Source of the DNA: Candidatus Electrothrix rattekaaiensis
Lineage (GTDB): Bacteria; Desulfobacterota; Desulfobulbia; Desulfobulbales; Desulfobulbaceae
Length of the DNA: 64,000 nt
Reading direction: 5' to 3'
Assembly: GCA_032595675.1 (NCBI GenBank)
Contig: JAVQMD010000001.1
Span: 2,450,640-2,514,639 of the forward strand
This document shows, piece by piece, positions 36,519-44,003 of this stretch. Both the position numbers and the translations under genes were made by a program. Position 1 is the first letter of the stretch. Each line of letters begins with the position of its first letter. The notes beneath the pieces were generated by a model, which was given only the letters and a program-made list of their open reading frames with translations, made no database searches and was not told where the DNA came from.

Positions 36519-36542
36519 ATCTGCTGGGGATAGTGCTGGGGA
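36519..36542. repeat. Terminal 24-bp repeat, right
   Basis: Identical to 25402-25425. It lies 40 bases inside the right att repeat, whereas the left copy lies 111 bases inside the left one. Confidence 0.75.
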
Positions 36543-36552
36543 AACAAAAACA

Positions 36553-36580
36553 GGGAGTCAAGCTGTACAGCTTAACTCCC
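36553..36580 (-). terminator. Terminator of tRNA-Arg supplied by the element
   Basis: GGGAGT-C-AAGCTG-TA-CAGCTT-A-ACTCCC; on the minus strand followed by GTTTTTGTTT. It has the same outer stem and the same C/A mismatch as the chromosomal hairpin at 25202-25230 but a different inner stem. Confidence 0.75.
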
Positions 36581-36581
36581 T

Positions 36582-36640
36582 GATATATTTGGTACGCCAA
36601 GCAGGATTCGAACCTGCGACCTACGGCTTAGAAGGCCGTT
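36582..36640 (-). repeat. Right attachment site (3' half of the intact tRNA-Arg)
   Basis: 59 bases identical to 25232-25290. Confidence 0.92.
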
Positions 36641-36666
36641 GCTCTATCCAGCTGAGCTATTGGCGC
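36590..36666 (-). tRNA. tRNA-Arg (UCU)
   Basis: A 77-nt cloverleaf on the minus strand: acceptor GCGCCAA pairs with TTGGCGT (G1-T72 wobble), D-arm AGCTCAGCTGGATAGAGCA, anticodon stem ACGGC/GCCGT with loop CTTCTAA (anticodon TCT), T-arm with GGTTCGAATCC, and an encoded CCA. Its 3' half is shared with the left att site, so the functional tRNA depends on the element's DNA. It is followed by the hairpin at 36553-36580. Confidence 0.97.
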
Positions 36667-36729
36667 ATATGTGATCATATTGACCTACTTTTCGCAAGAG
36701 AGACAATATACAAGAGAACGATAAATAAA

Positions 36730-39084
36730 TCAACGATCATTTCCAGTAGCATTCTCACAAACTTTACATGCCTCGTCCTGCTCCCAAACTGGACCGTTTG
36801 CCGTATCATGGACAATGATGCCTTTTTGCAGGAGTTCTGTTCGGGCCTTATCCGCTGTTTCCCAGTCCCGCCGGAGTCGAGCCTCTTCCCGCTGCTCAAT
36901 CAGGCGATTGATTTCCGGTGCCAAGACACATTGCTCCAAACGGAGAAAACCAAAAACCCGGTTCATCTTCCGCAAAAGGGAAAAAATTTCATTTTTCTGG
37001 TTCAGATCCACACTGCCTGCATAGAGGATAGGATTCACCTTTTTGATAAATTCAAACAGGGCACCAATAGCACCAGAGATGTTCAGATCATCATCCAATG
37101 CTGTCATAAATTGATCCTCTAATGCACCGAGCAAAGAGCCGATGACCGGATGAGGAAGCCCTGGATGCATACAGCCCAGCTTTCGGGTGAACTCGTCAAT
37201 CCTTTTTAAGGCCTTGCGGATGGCATCAAGTTTTTTATAGGTGAAATGCATGGATTTCCGGTAATGCACCCCAAGCAGCATAAAACGGATTTCTCGACTG
37301 CCATACCCTTTATCTATCGCCTCCTCAAGCGTGACCACATTCCCTGCCTCGCCGGACATTTTTTTGCCGTCTTTCAGCAGCATCCCGGAATGGAGCCAGT
37401 AATTGGCTAAAGGCTTGCCGGTCAGGGCCTCAGCGATAGCGATTTCATTTTCATGATGGGGAAAAAGCAGTTCCTGACCGCCGGTATGGATATCAATGGT
37501 CTCGCCCAGATGGCGGGTGGACATGGCCGTACATTCGATATGCCAGCCCGGTCGAATGTTGCCCCAGTCTGTCTCGTAAAAAATCCCCTTTTTCAGCTCG
37601 CCCAGAGTGGAGCGTTTCAACAGGGTGAAATCCCTTGGATTGCCTTTTTCATAATTATCCAGATCAACTGTACGGCCCACCTGGATCATACTCAGGTCAA
37701 CCCCGGAAAGCTGCCCGTATTTGCCAAATTTTGCAATATCAAAATAGATAGATCCGTGCTTTTCATAGGCATAGCCCTTATGAATCAGCTCATGGGCGAT
37801 TTCAATCATATCGCCGACATACTCCGAGGCCCTAGGGTAACCGGAGAAATCATTTATGCCGAGGAAATTGATCGCTTCACGAAATAGGGATATGTACTTA
37901 TCGGTAAATCCAGCCAGCGGCTCACCGGCCTTGTCAGCTCCAATAATGGTATTATCGTCAAGATCAGTGAAATTCATCAGGGATTCAACCTCAAATCCCT
38001 TGAACTGAAAATAGCGGATCATCAAATCGGCAACCACCAATCGACGACAATGGGACAAGTTAGGCGGCTCAAAGGCAGTTGGCCCACAGGCGTAAAAGGT
38101 TACTTTTCCAGGATGCAGCGGCTTAAAAGCCTCTTTTTTCCGCGTAATGGTATTATACAGAAAAAGCTGTCGCTCTTTGGTCTCCAGCTTCTCCTTCCGA
38201 ATAAAAAGCGGCGTACTCAGGTAGCGTTCCCCCCCGTCCGGAAAAATGACCACCACATAACTCTCCTTTTGTTTCCTTGCCTGCTCCATCGCTGCAACCA
38301 TAGCAGCCCCGGAACTCATTCCGACAAAGACTCCCTCTTCCCGAGCCAGCAAGCGGGCCGTGCGAAAGGCATCCTCATCCTTGACATTAACAATATCATG
38401 AGGCAGGGCCTTGTCGAATATCTCAGGCTTATAGGACTCCTTCATATTCTTCAGCCCTTGAATCTTATGCCCGTAATACGGCTCCACCGCAATGACTCGT
38501 ACCGCAGGGTGGTGTTCCCTGAACCAGACCGAGAGCCCCATGGCCGTGCCCGAGGTTCCCAAGGTGGTGATGATATCCGTGACCCGACCTGCTGTCTGCT
38601 CCCAAATCTCCGGACCAGTGCTTTGATAATGGGCCTGCCAGTTGGCTGGATTATTAAACTGATCCGTGAGGAAATAACGATCTGGATCTTCACGGGCAAC
38701 GGCATAGGCTTTCTCAATGGCACCGTCTGTGGAACGGGCAGCCGGGGTGAGGATAATCTCCGCCCCATAGGCCCGCATAATCTGCCGTCGTTCTATACTG
38801 GCGGATTCCGGCATAATGAGTTGACAACGGTATCCTTTGGCAGCGCAAACCATAGCCAAGCCGATGCCGGTATTACCGCTGGTGGCCTCAAGAACAATCT
38901 TATCCGGCGTCAATTCTCCGCTTTTCTCGCCAGCCTCAATCATGTTCAAGGCAGGTCTGTCTTTGACTGAACCGCCAGGATTCATGCATTCCAGTTTAGC
39001 ATGGATTTCTCCAGCCCCCGAAGGACACATTCTCTGCAAAGAGACAAGAGGAGTATTGCCGATAAGATTAAGAAGATTCATCAA
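36730..39084 (-). CDS. Cysteine synthase fused to a cysteinyl-tRNA-synthetase-like domain
   Basis: A 784-aa two-domain protein. Residues 1-300 are a PLP cysteine synthase: PGGSVKDR with Lys 41, SGNTGIG (69-75), TTLGTSGTAMG and SSGAA. Residues about 305-784 follow the cysteinyl-tRNA synthetase plan: the zinc ligands C333 (YACGPT), C518 (GWHIECTAM), H543 and E547 (FPHHENE) are kept, and the C-terminal helical part is present. The HIGH signature at the expected spacing is NLSH (342-345), losing the first His, and KMSKS reads KMSGE (575-579), losing the second Lys. It could be a true synthetase with divergent signatures or a cysteine ligase of another kind (compare MshC, a synthetase paralogue). 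There is no frameshift between the domains. Confidence 0.9.
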   Translation of the reverse strand: MMNLLNLIGNTPLVSLQRMCPSGAGEIHAKLECMNPGGSVKDRPALNMIEAGEKSGELTPDKIVLEATSGNTGIGLAMVCAAKGYRCQLIMPESASIERRQIMRAYGAEIILTPAARSTDGAIEKAYAVAREDPDRYFLTDQFNNPANWQAHYQSTGPEIWEQTAGRVTDIITTLGTSGTAMGLSVWFREHHPAVRVIAVEPYYGHKIQGLKNMKESYKPEIFDKALPHDIVNVKDEDAFRTARLLAREEGVFVGMSSGAAMVAAMEQARKQKESYVVVIFPDGGERYLSTPLFIRKEKLETKERQLFLYNTITRKKEAFKPLHPGKVTFYACGPTAFEPPNLSHCRRLVVADLMIRYFQFKGFEVESLMNFTDLDDNTIIGADKAGEPLAGFTDKYISLFREAINFLGINDFSGYPRASEYVGDMIEIAHELIHKGYAYEKHGSIYFDIAKFGKYGQLSGVDLSMIQVGRTVDLDNYEKGNPRDFTLLKRSTLGELKKGIFYETDWGNIRPGWHIECTAMSTRHLGETIDIHTGGQELLFPHHENEIAIAEALTGKPLANYWLHSGMLLKDGKKMSGEAGNVVTLEEAIDKGYGSREIRFMLLGVHYRKSMHFTYKKLDAIRKALKRIDEFTRKLGCMHPGLPHPVIGSLLGALEDQFMTALDDDLNISGAIGALFEFIKKVNPILYAGSVDLNQKNEIFSLLRKMNRVFGFLRLEQCVLAPEINRLIEQREEARLRRDWETADKARTELLQKGIIVHDTANGPVWEQDEACKVCENATGNDR

Positions 39085-39178
39085 GCAGGTTCTCAGGTAA
39101 AAGATAGTACAGATTGAAAAAAAGCATTATTGCCCCTTCTGACTGAAAGATTGAAAAATAAAAAAGAGAATGGGCATC

Positions 39179-40585
39179 TTACTCCCCTGTTCGGGATTCA
39201 TCAGCACAGGGAAAAGACTCCAAATTGCGACCTACAGCAGCCAGCAGTTGGTGCCGAGCCTGATGATAAGAAACCAAGGCCTGCACCAACCCGCCATAGG
39301 TGGCTGTCAGATCCCGCTGGGCCTCATTCAGGCGGACCAACGAGGCTGAACCAGCCTCATATTCACTTTTTGCCAGCTTACGGTTCTCTTCCACCAGCTC
39401 AACCGTCTCCCGCTGCAAACGGACCTGTTCTCGGGCGGCAGCCAACCGGGCAATATCCTGCTGAACCTCGGCAGCAATACTCTTGCGCAATTCTGCGTAG
39501 GCATATTTTGCCTCTCTTTTTGCCTGCCGGGCCTTAAGAACAGCCGCATCCACAGCCCCACCGGAATAGAGATTCCAGCTAGCACTCACCCCGAGTGAGG
39601 TACCAAAATCCTCGCCTGTAGGCACCAAGCTATCCTGGGTGTTACCGTTAACCTGCCCAGCAAGTTGCACTGTCGGCCAATTGCCAGCCTTTGCTTGCTC
39701 AATACTGGATTCCGCTCCCTTGATCTGCATATCCAAGGCTGTAAGATCAGGACGTGCCTGCAATGCCTCTGCAATCAACTTGTCCCCATCAGTCCGGGCA
39801 GTCCATGTATTATCGGCAAAAATATCACAATCCTTGTCCAGCTCAGCCAACTTCACTGTTTCCGGCAGGACAGCATCAACAAGCCCCAAGAGGGCTGCCA
39901 AGGCATAACGGGCAACCTCGTAATCGCGTGTACTGGTCAATAAACTATTCTTGGCCGAATTGAGCTGAACCTTCATGTTCAGCACATCGCTTAACGAGCC
40001 ACTGCCCACCTCAAGACGACTCTCCGCATCCTGCAATTGCTGTTCATAAAACTCTTTATTGGCCGTTGCTATCTCAATGGCAGCTAGGGCCAACTGGGCA
40101 TTAAAAAAAGCATCAGCAACTGCGGAGGCCAAGATGCGCTGCGTATTTTCCCGGCTTGCAGCAGAGGATCGGACCCCGTATCGTGCCTGTTCCTGCTGAA
40201 ATTTCCGTGCATAGCCGTCAAAGAGGAGCCATGATGCCTGCAAGGTTAAGGAACCGACCTCATAATTTTGGTCAGCGGACGGATCTGACAACCTGACCGA
40301 ATCATACGTATTATCAGAGTATCGGGCAAGCCCGGTTGATGCACTAACATCCACACGGGGTTTATCTGCTGCTCCAGCCTCTTGCAAGGCAGCCTTTGCC
40401 TGCTCCAGACGAGCCTGGGCAGCTCCAATATTGGGATTATCCTGCAAGGCTATCTGTTGCGCGGTTTCTAGATCCAGCAGCTCAATCTGCGTCAGATCAT
40501 AGTGCTCTGTTTTCAGTCTTTCTTTCCCCTGCCCTGTTGTAGCTAGGAGAAAAAATACGATAAAGACAATTATACTCTGTTTCAC
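39179..40585 (-). CDS. TolC family outer-membrane efflux protein
   Basis: A 468-aa TolC-like protein with a signal peptide (cleavage near GQGKE). The two repeated OEP domains appear as long coiled-coil helices rich in Ala, Gln and Glu: LDLETAQQIALQDNPNIGAA at the start of the first and ALQARPDLTALDMQIKGAES at the start of the second, with beta-barrel strands such as GVSASWNLYSGG. It forms the outer-membrane channel of a tripartite exporter or type I secretion system. The inner-membrane partner is not adjacent; the TamA-like gene is divergent. Confidence 0.9.
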   Translation of the reverse strand: MKQSIIVFIVFFLLATTGQGKERLKTEHYDLTQIELLDLETAQQIALQDNPNIGAAQARLEQAKAALQEAGAADKPRVDVSASTGLARYSDNTYDSVRLSDPSADQNYEVGSLTLQASWLLFDGYARKFQQEQARYGVRSSAASRENTQRILASAVADAFFNAQLALAAIEIATANKEFYEQQLQDAESRLEVGSGSLSDVLNMKVQLNSAKNSLLTSTRDYEVARYALAALLGLVDAVLPETVKLAELDKDCDIFADNTWTARTDGDKLIAEALQARPDLTALDMQIKGAESSIEQAKAGNWPTVQLAGQVNGNTQDSLVPTGEDFGTSLGVSASWNLYSGGAVDAAVLKARQAKREAKYAYAELRKSIAAEVQQDIARLAAAREQVRLQRETVELVEENRKLAKSEYEAGSASLVRLNEAQRDLTATYGGLVQALVSYHQARHQLLAAVGRNLESFPCADESRTGE

Positions 40586-41017
40586 AAGGTATCCTATATT
40601 CCTGGCACTGAGTTATTAAAAAAATAAGAAAAATGGAGCAGCAAAAAACCACCTCCAAAGGAGACACAACGTGGTTCCTCCTCTTATCATTTTTCTCCTA
40701 TTGAAACACTGTCATAAATATTTTGCAAAATGTTTATTCTGCCCTCCTCATACAAGGTGGGCAGTGAGCCCATAGCAGAGGCCCTGCCGGAGACACATTT
40801 TCTCCTAGAGTTTTTTTCTCGTTCACACAAAAAATCATCGTGTTACATCTCATCATGAAGAGGGCAATCCCAACAAATAAATACCTCCTAAAAAAACAAA
40901 AAGTTTTATTCCTTGCCAAAAAAAAACGGCGATGCTATATTTACATTGTTATTTCAAAGAGATATTAAACACTATCTCAAACCTTTATTTTTTACGCCCC
41001 CACCCTTCATAACCTTT
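40586..41017. other. Divergent promoter region between tolC-like and tamA-like genes
   Basis: Contains nested inverted repeats at about 40629-40700 (GAAAAATGGAG ... ACCACCTCC-AAA-GGAG ... GTGGT ... CATTTTTC), which may form a structured RNA or act as regulatory sites, and an AT-rich stretch. No gene is supported. The frame upstream of 41018 starts only with TTG. Confidence 0.45.
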
Positions 41018-42826
41018 ATGTTTTTCAGAGTATTTTGTTCGATTCTGGATAAAAAATATTTTCCCGTCAGGTATCGCTACGGAATTCCCATCCGAGTTTT
41101 CCTTGTCCTCATGTTTCTCGCGCTGCCCGCTCTCGTGCAGGCAATCCCACTGACCGTGGTTGTTCGCGGTGTTGAAGGGGAGGAGGAGCATAAAAATATC
41201 ATGACCAGCATAAAGATAGCTCTTCAGCAGGAAAATCCAAACTTGACCTTACGACATATTCGCAGATTGCACAAGGCCACGCCTGAACAGATCGTCAAGG
41301 CCTTGGCACCATTTGGATATTACTCTGTCGAGGTAAAAGACGGAGGATCCTTAACAAAGGACGACAGCGGCTGGCATGCTGTTTATGAGGTTATTCCTGG
41401 GAAACCTGCCCTTGTTGAACAGGTAAATATAGAGGTAACAGGGCCAGGGGCGGATGAAGATATTTTTCAAAACCTGAAAAAAAAATTCCCGCTCAAAAAA
41501 GGTGAGCAACTCAAGGATACGCTGTACGAAAAAGGAAAAAAAAACATTCTGTCTGCTGCCCTGCGCAACGGTTATATCAAGGCAGGTTTCACCACAAGCA
41601 AGGTCCTGGTCCGTCACAAGGAGTACCGGGCCGAGATACAGCTCAACCTTGACACCGGCCCCCTCTTTTTTTTCGGAGAGACCACTAGTGATCAGGACAT
41701 CATCATGCCTGAGATGCTTGATCGCTACCTCCCTTACAGTTCTGGTGATGTCTATTCCCTCAGCGCTCTGAATCAGCTCCAAACGGATCTTTATGCCACC
41801 GGATACTTCAGCCAAGTCTTTGTAGATCCCCAATATCCAGGGACTGAAAATGAGGAACAGGTGATTCCGGTTGAGGTCGAGCTAAAGCCGGCCAAAAAAA
41901 ATCGCTATAGCCTCGGGGTTGGGTACGGCACTGATACCGGTGCCCGTGGGAACATTGGTTGGAAGAATCGCATTATCAATCGACACGGCCATAAACCTGA
42001 ATTTAATATTCAATTGGCGGAAAACGGCAACCAGTCCAATGCGGGATATGAAATTCCGGTTTTTGACCTCCGCTACGACTCTATAAATTTTGACACGATT
42101 TTTTTTGATAAAACCTGGGAAGATACCTGGATCAAACAGCTTTCAATCAGCGGCTCAGTCAATCATAATGCCCCGAAACACCAGTACGGGGTCGGCCTAG
42201 AGTACCTGCATGAAAATTACACAGTCGGTGCTACCAGCGGTTCGGCAAACCTTCTTATCCCAAGAGGTTACGCAACCCTCATCCTGGCTAAGGATCGCGT
42301 CAAAACAGAACGCGGCATACGTCTGAGTGCCAGCCTTAAAGGGGGCAATACGGCGTTTCTCTCCAGCACAAGCTTCCTACAAGCACAAGCCAACGGCAAG
42401 GCCATCCTTACGCCTTGGAAAAAATGGCGCCTTCTCGGCCGATTATCAATCGGCGCAATCATGATGGACTCCATTGACGAACTGCCGCCCTCACTTCGTT
42501 TCTATGCAGGTGGTGACCATTCGGTACGCGGCTATGGGTATAAAGAATTGGGGCCGGAGGATTCTTCAGGAAAAATAGTTGGCGGTCAATATCTGACCGA
42601 AGCCAGCATTGAAATTGAGCGAGAAATTACCAAAACTTGGCGTGCAGCTGCCTTCTATGATTTAGGCAATGCCTATGACGATATTGATGCCGACCTTCAG
42701 GTAGGTGCAGGCCTCGGGGTCCGAATGAATCTGCCCTTTGGACAGGTGCGCCTGGATGTGGCCTGTGCTCTCTCGGATGCTGATTACCCCCTGCGCATCC
42801 ATCTGACCATAGGCGCAGATCTGTAA
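41018..42826 (+). CDS. Omp85-family outer-membrane assembly protein (TamA-like)
   Basis: A 602-aa protein with a signal segment (IPIRVFLVLMFLALPALVQA), about three POTRA domains (residues about 45-265) and a C-terminal 16-strand barrel. The POTRA region includes APFGYYSVEVKD, KKGKKNILSAALRNGYI and LYATGYFSQVFVDP; the barrel includes GVGYGTDTGARG and the signature RFYAGGDHSVRGYGYKELGP, typical of the Omp85 VRGY/F motif. This architecture is that of TamA. The protein inserts outer-membrane proteins, usually with TamB, which is not next to it. The open frame extends upstream to a TTG at 40913; ATG 41018 is the first ATG, though it leaves a long signal. Confidence 0.88.
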   Translation: MFFRVFCSILDKKYFPVRYRYGIPIRVFLVLMFLALPALVQAIPLTVVVRGVEGEEEHKNIMTSIKIALQQENPNLTLRHIRRLHKATPEQIVKALAPFGYYSVEVKDGGSLTKDDSGWHAVYEVIPGKPALVEQVNIEVTGPGADEDIFQNLKKKFPLKKGEQLKDTLYEKGKKNILSAALRNGYIKAGFTTSKVLVRHKEYRAEIQLNLDTGPLFFFGETTSDQDIIMPEMLDRYLPYSSGDVYSLSALNQLQTDLYATGYFSQVFVDPQYPGTENEEQVIPVEVELKPAKKNRYSLGVGYGTDTGARGNIGWKNRIINRHGHKPEFNIQLAENGNQSNAGYEIPVFDLRYDSINFDTIFFDKTWEDTWIKQLSISGSVNHNAPKHQYGVGLEYLHENYTVGATSGSANLLIPRGYATLILAKDRVKTERGIRLSASLKGGNTAFLSSTSFLQAQANGKAILTPWKKWRLLGRLSIGAIMMDSIDELPPSLRFYAGGDHSVRGYGYKELGPEDSSGKIVGGQYLTEASIEIEREITKTWRAAAFYDLGNAYDDIDADLQVGAGLGVRMNLPFGQVRLDVACALSDADYPLRIHLTIGADL

Positions 42827-42843
42827 ACAACATCACCTCTTTT

Positions 42844-43461
42844 CTACAGAAAAGGTGTAATATCACCTTTGCCTTCACGAAGAATTTCCGGCTGTTCGGA
42901 AATCAGCGAAATAACGGTTGACGGATTAGGATACACCTCTCCGCCATCAATAATCAAATCAACATCGTGACCGAAGAGCTTTTCAACATCAAAAGCGTCA
43001 ATGACCGGCTCATCATGATCATCACGCAGAGCACTGGTATTGAGGAGCGGATTGCCGAATTCCTCAATCACGGCAAGACAGATGGGCGAGTCCGGCACTC
43101 GGATACCGACCGTTTTCTGCTTGGTCAGCATAATTTTCGGTACCAACTTAGAGCCGGGCAGGACTAACGTATAAGGGCCGGGTAAATGCTTACGCATGAG
43201 CCGATAGGCAGTGCTCCCCACATGAGCATATTCGCTGATATTCTTCAATGATGAACACATAAAGGAGAAGGGTTTCAGTTTGGGACGTTTTTTGACCTGA
43301 TGAATCCGCTTAACCGCTTTCTGATTAAAGATATCACAGCCGATACCGTACATAGTATCAGTAGGATAGCAGACAACCCCCCCCCTTCGTAACGTATCAA
43401 CCACGACACCGACAAGACGGGGTTGAGGATTATAAGGATTGATTTCAATATGTTTCGCCAT
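42844..43461 (-). CDS. Sua5/YciO/YrdC family protein (threonylcarbamoyl-AMP synthase-like)
   Basis: A 205-aa YrdC-domain protein with the conserved GGVVCYPTDTMYGIGCDIFN, KKRPKLKPFSFMC, LPGPYTLVLPGS, VGIRVPDSPIC and LLNTSALR segments. The family makes threonylcarbamoyl-AMP for the t6A modification of tRNA. The R-P-K-x-K-P-F-S pattern and length are of the YciO-like branch, whose exact role is less clear, so I do not give tsaC. It is convergent with the TamA-like gene, separated by 17 bases. Confidence 0.88.
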   Translation of the reverse strand: MAKHIEINPYNPQPRLVGVVVDTLRRGGVVCYPTDTMYGIGCDIFNQKAVKRIHQVKKRPKLKPFSFMCSSLKNISEYAHVGSTAYRLMRKHLPGPYTLVLPGSKLVPKIMLTKQKTVGIRVPDSPICLAVIEEFGNPLLNTSALRDDHDEPVIDAFDVEKLFGHDVDLIIDGGEVYPNPSTVISLISEQPEILREGKGDITPFL

Positions 43462-44003
43462 TTTTTTTCAAAAACTCCCACCGAATAAAGTAATCTTGCG
43501 TTCTTCAGGGTCATCAAACAAGCCAAGCGTAATAATCATGCTCTCAAAAACGAGCCGATTGTACCCGGAATAATGCCATCAGACAAGCATCTTGCTCTGT
43601 TTCCTCCTTTTTCTGCTCTATCCCCTGCCCCTCCTGACGTTTTACGACACCCAGTGACCTTATTTTGCACTATTTTACAACTACCACCGACATCTTTCAT
43701 CCGAGCATCTCTCAATAATAACGAAGACAATACGGTATTCCCCAACACTCTTTCAATATTTAAGAGGAAAAATTGGACTTGTTACAACAAATAAAATACA
43801 GTATTATTTTTTATACTTTGCGCACCAGAGAAAAAAAGACTTATCGGCATCAATTTTGCATTTATATTGTAGTTTTCATCTCGATATCTCAATTAATTCA
43901 TCTCGGGAGGAGCACAGTGAAAAATCATTCCGGCCTCTCTGCCGCTTAGATAATTTGTATTTATGCAATAAATCCGATCTCAACCTCTCACTCCTCTGTA
44001 CAC
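43462..44003. other. Intergenic region, 542 bases
   Basis: No gene, RNA or strong repeat is recognised on either strand. The AT-rich part (43770-43900) probably holds the promoter of the E2-like gene. Confidence 0.5.

Larger units (their letters stand above)
25232..36640. mobile_element. Integrative element in tRNA-Arg(UCU), about 11.4 kb
   Basis: Bounded by a perfect 59-bp direct repeat (25232-25290 and 36582-36640) that covers the 3' half of tRNA-Arg. The intact tRNA is on the right and the partial copy on the left. A tyrosine recombinase begins 170 bases inside the left end, followed by an AlpA-like regulator, two toxin-antitoxin pairs, an AT-rich block of unknown genes, phage-like small genes and an ImmA/IrrE-DUF4411 pair. 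No structural phage, conjugation or known replication genes are recognised, so it may be a satellite-like or defence-type island that depends on a helper. Confidence 0.88.

Noticed and set aside
36442-37122. 226-codon plus-strand frame over the tRNA
   Set aside because: It runs through the tRNA-Arg gene and antisense to the fusion gene; not a real gene.
38050-38970. Plus-strand frame of 306 codons
   Set aside because: It lies opposite the cysteine synthase domain and has no recognisable family.
36730-39084. Two separate genes (cysK and cysS) joined by a sequencing error
   Set aside because: The junction is a clean in-frame linker of about 15 residues with no homopolymer run or vestigial start and stop signals, so a natural fusion is preferred.
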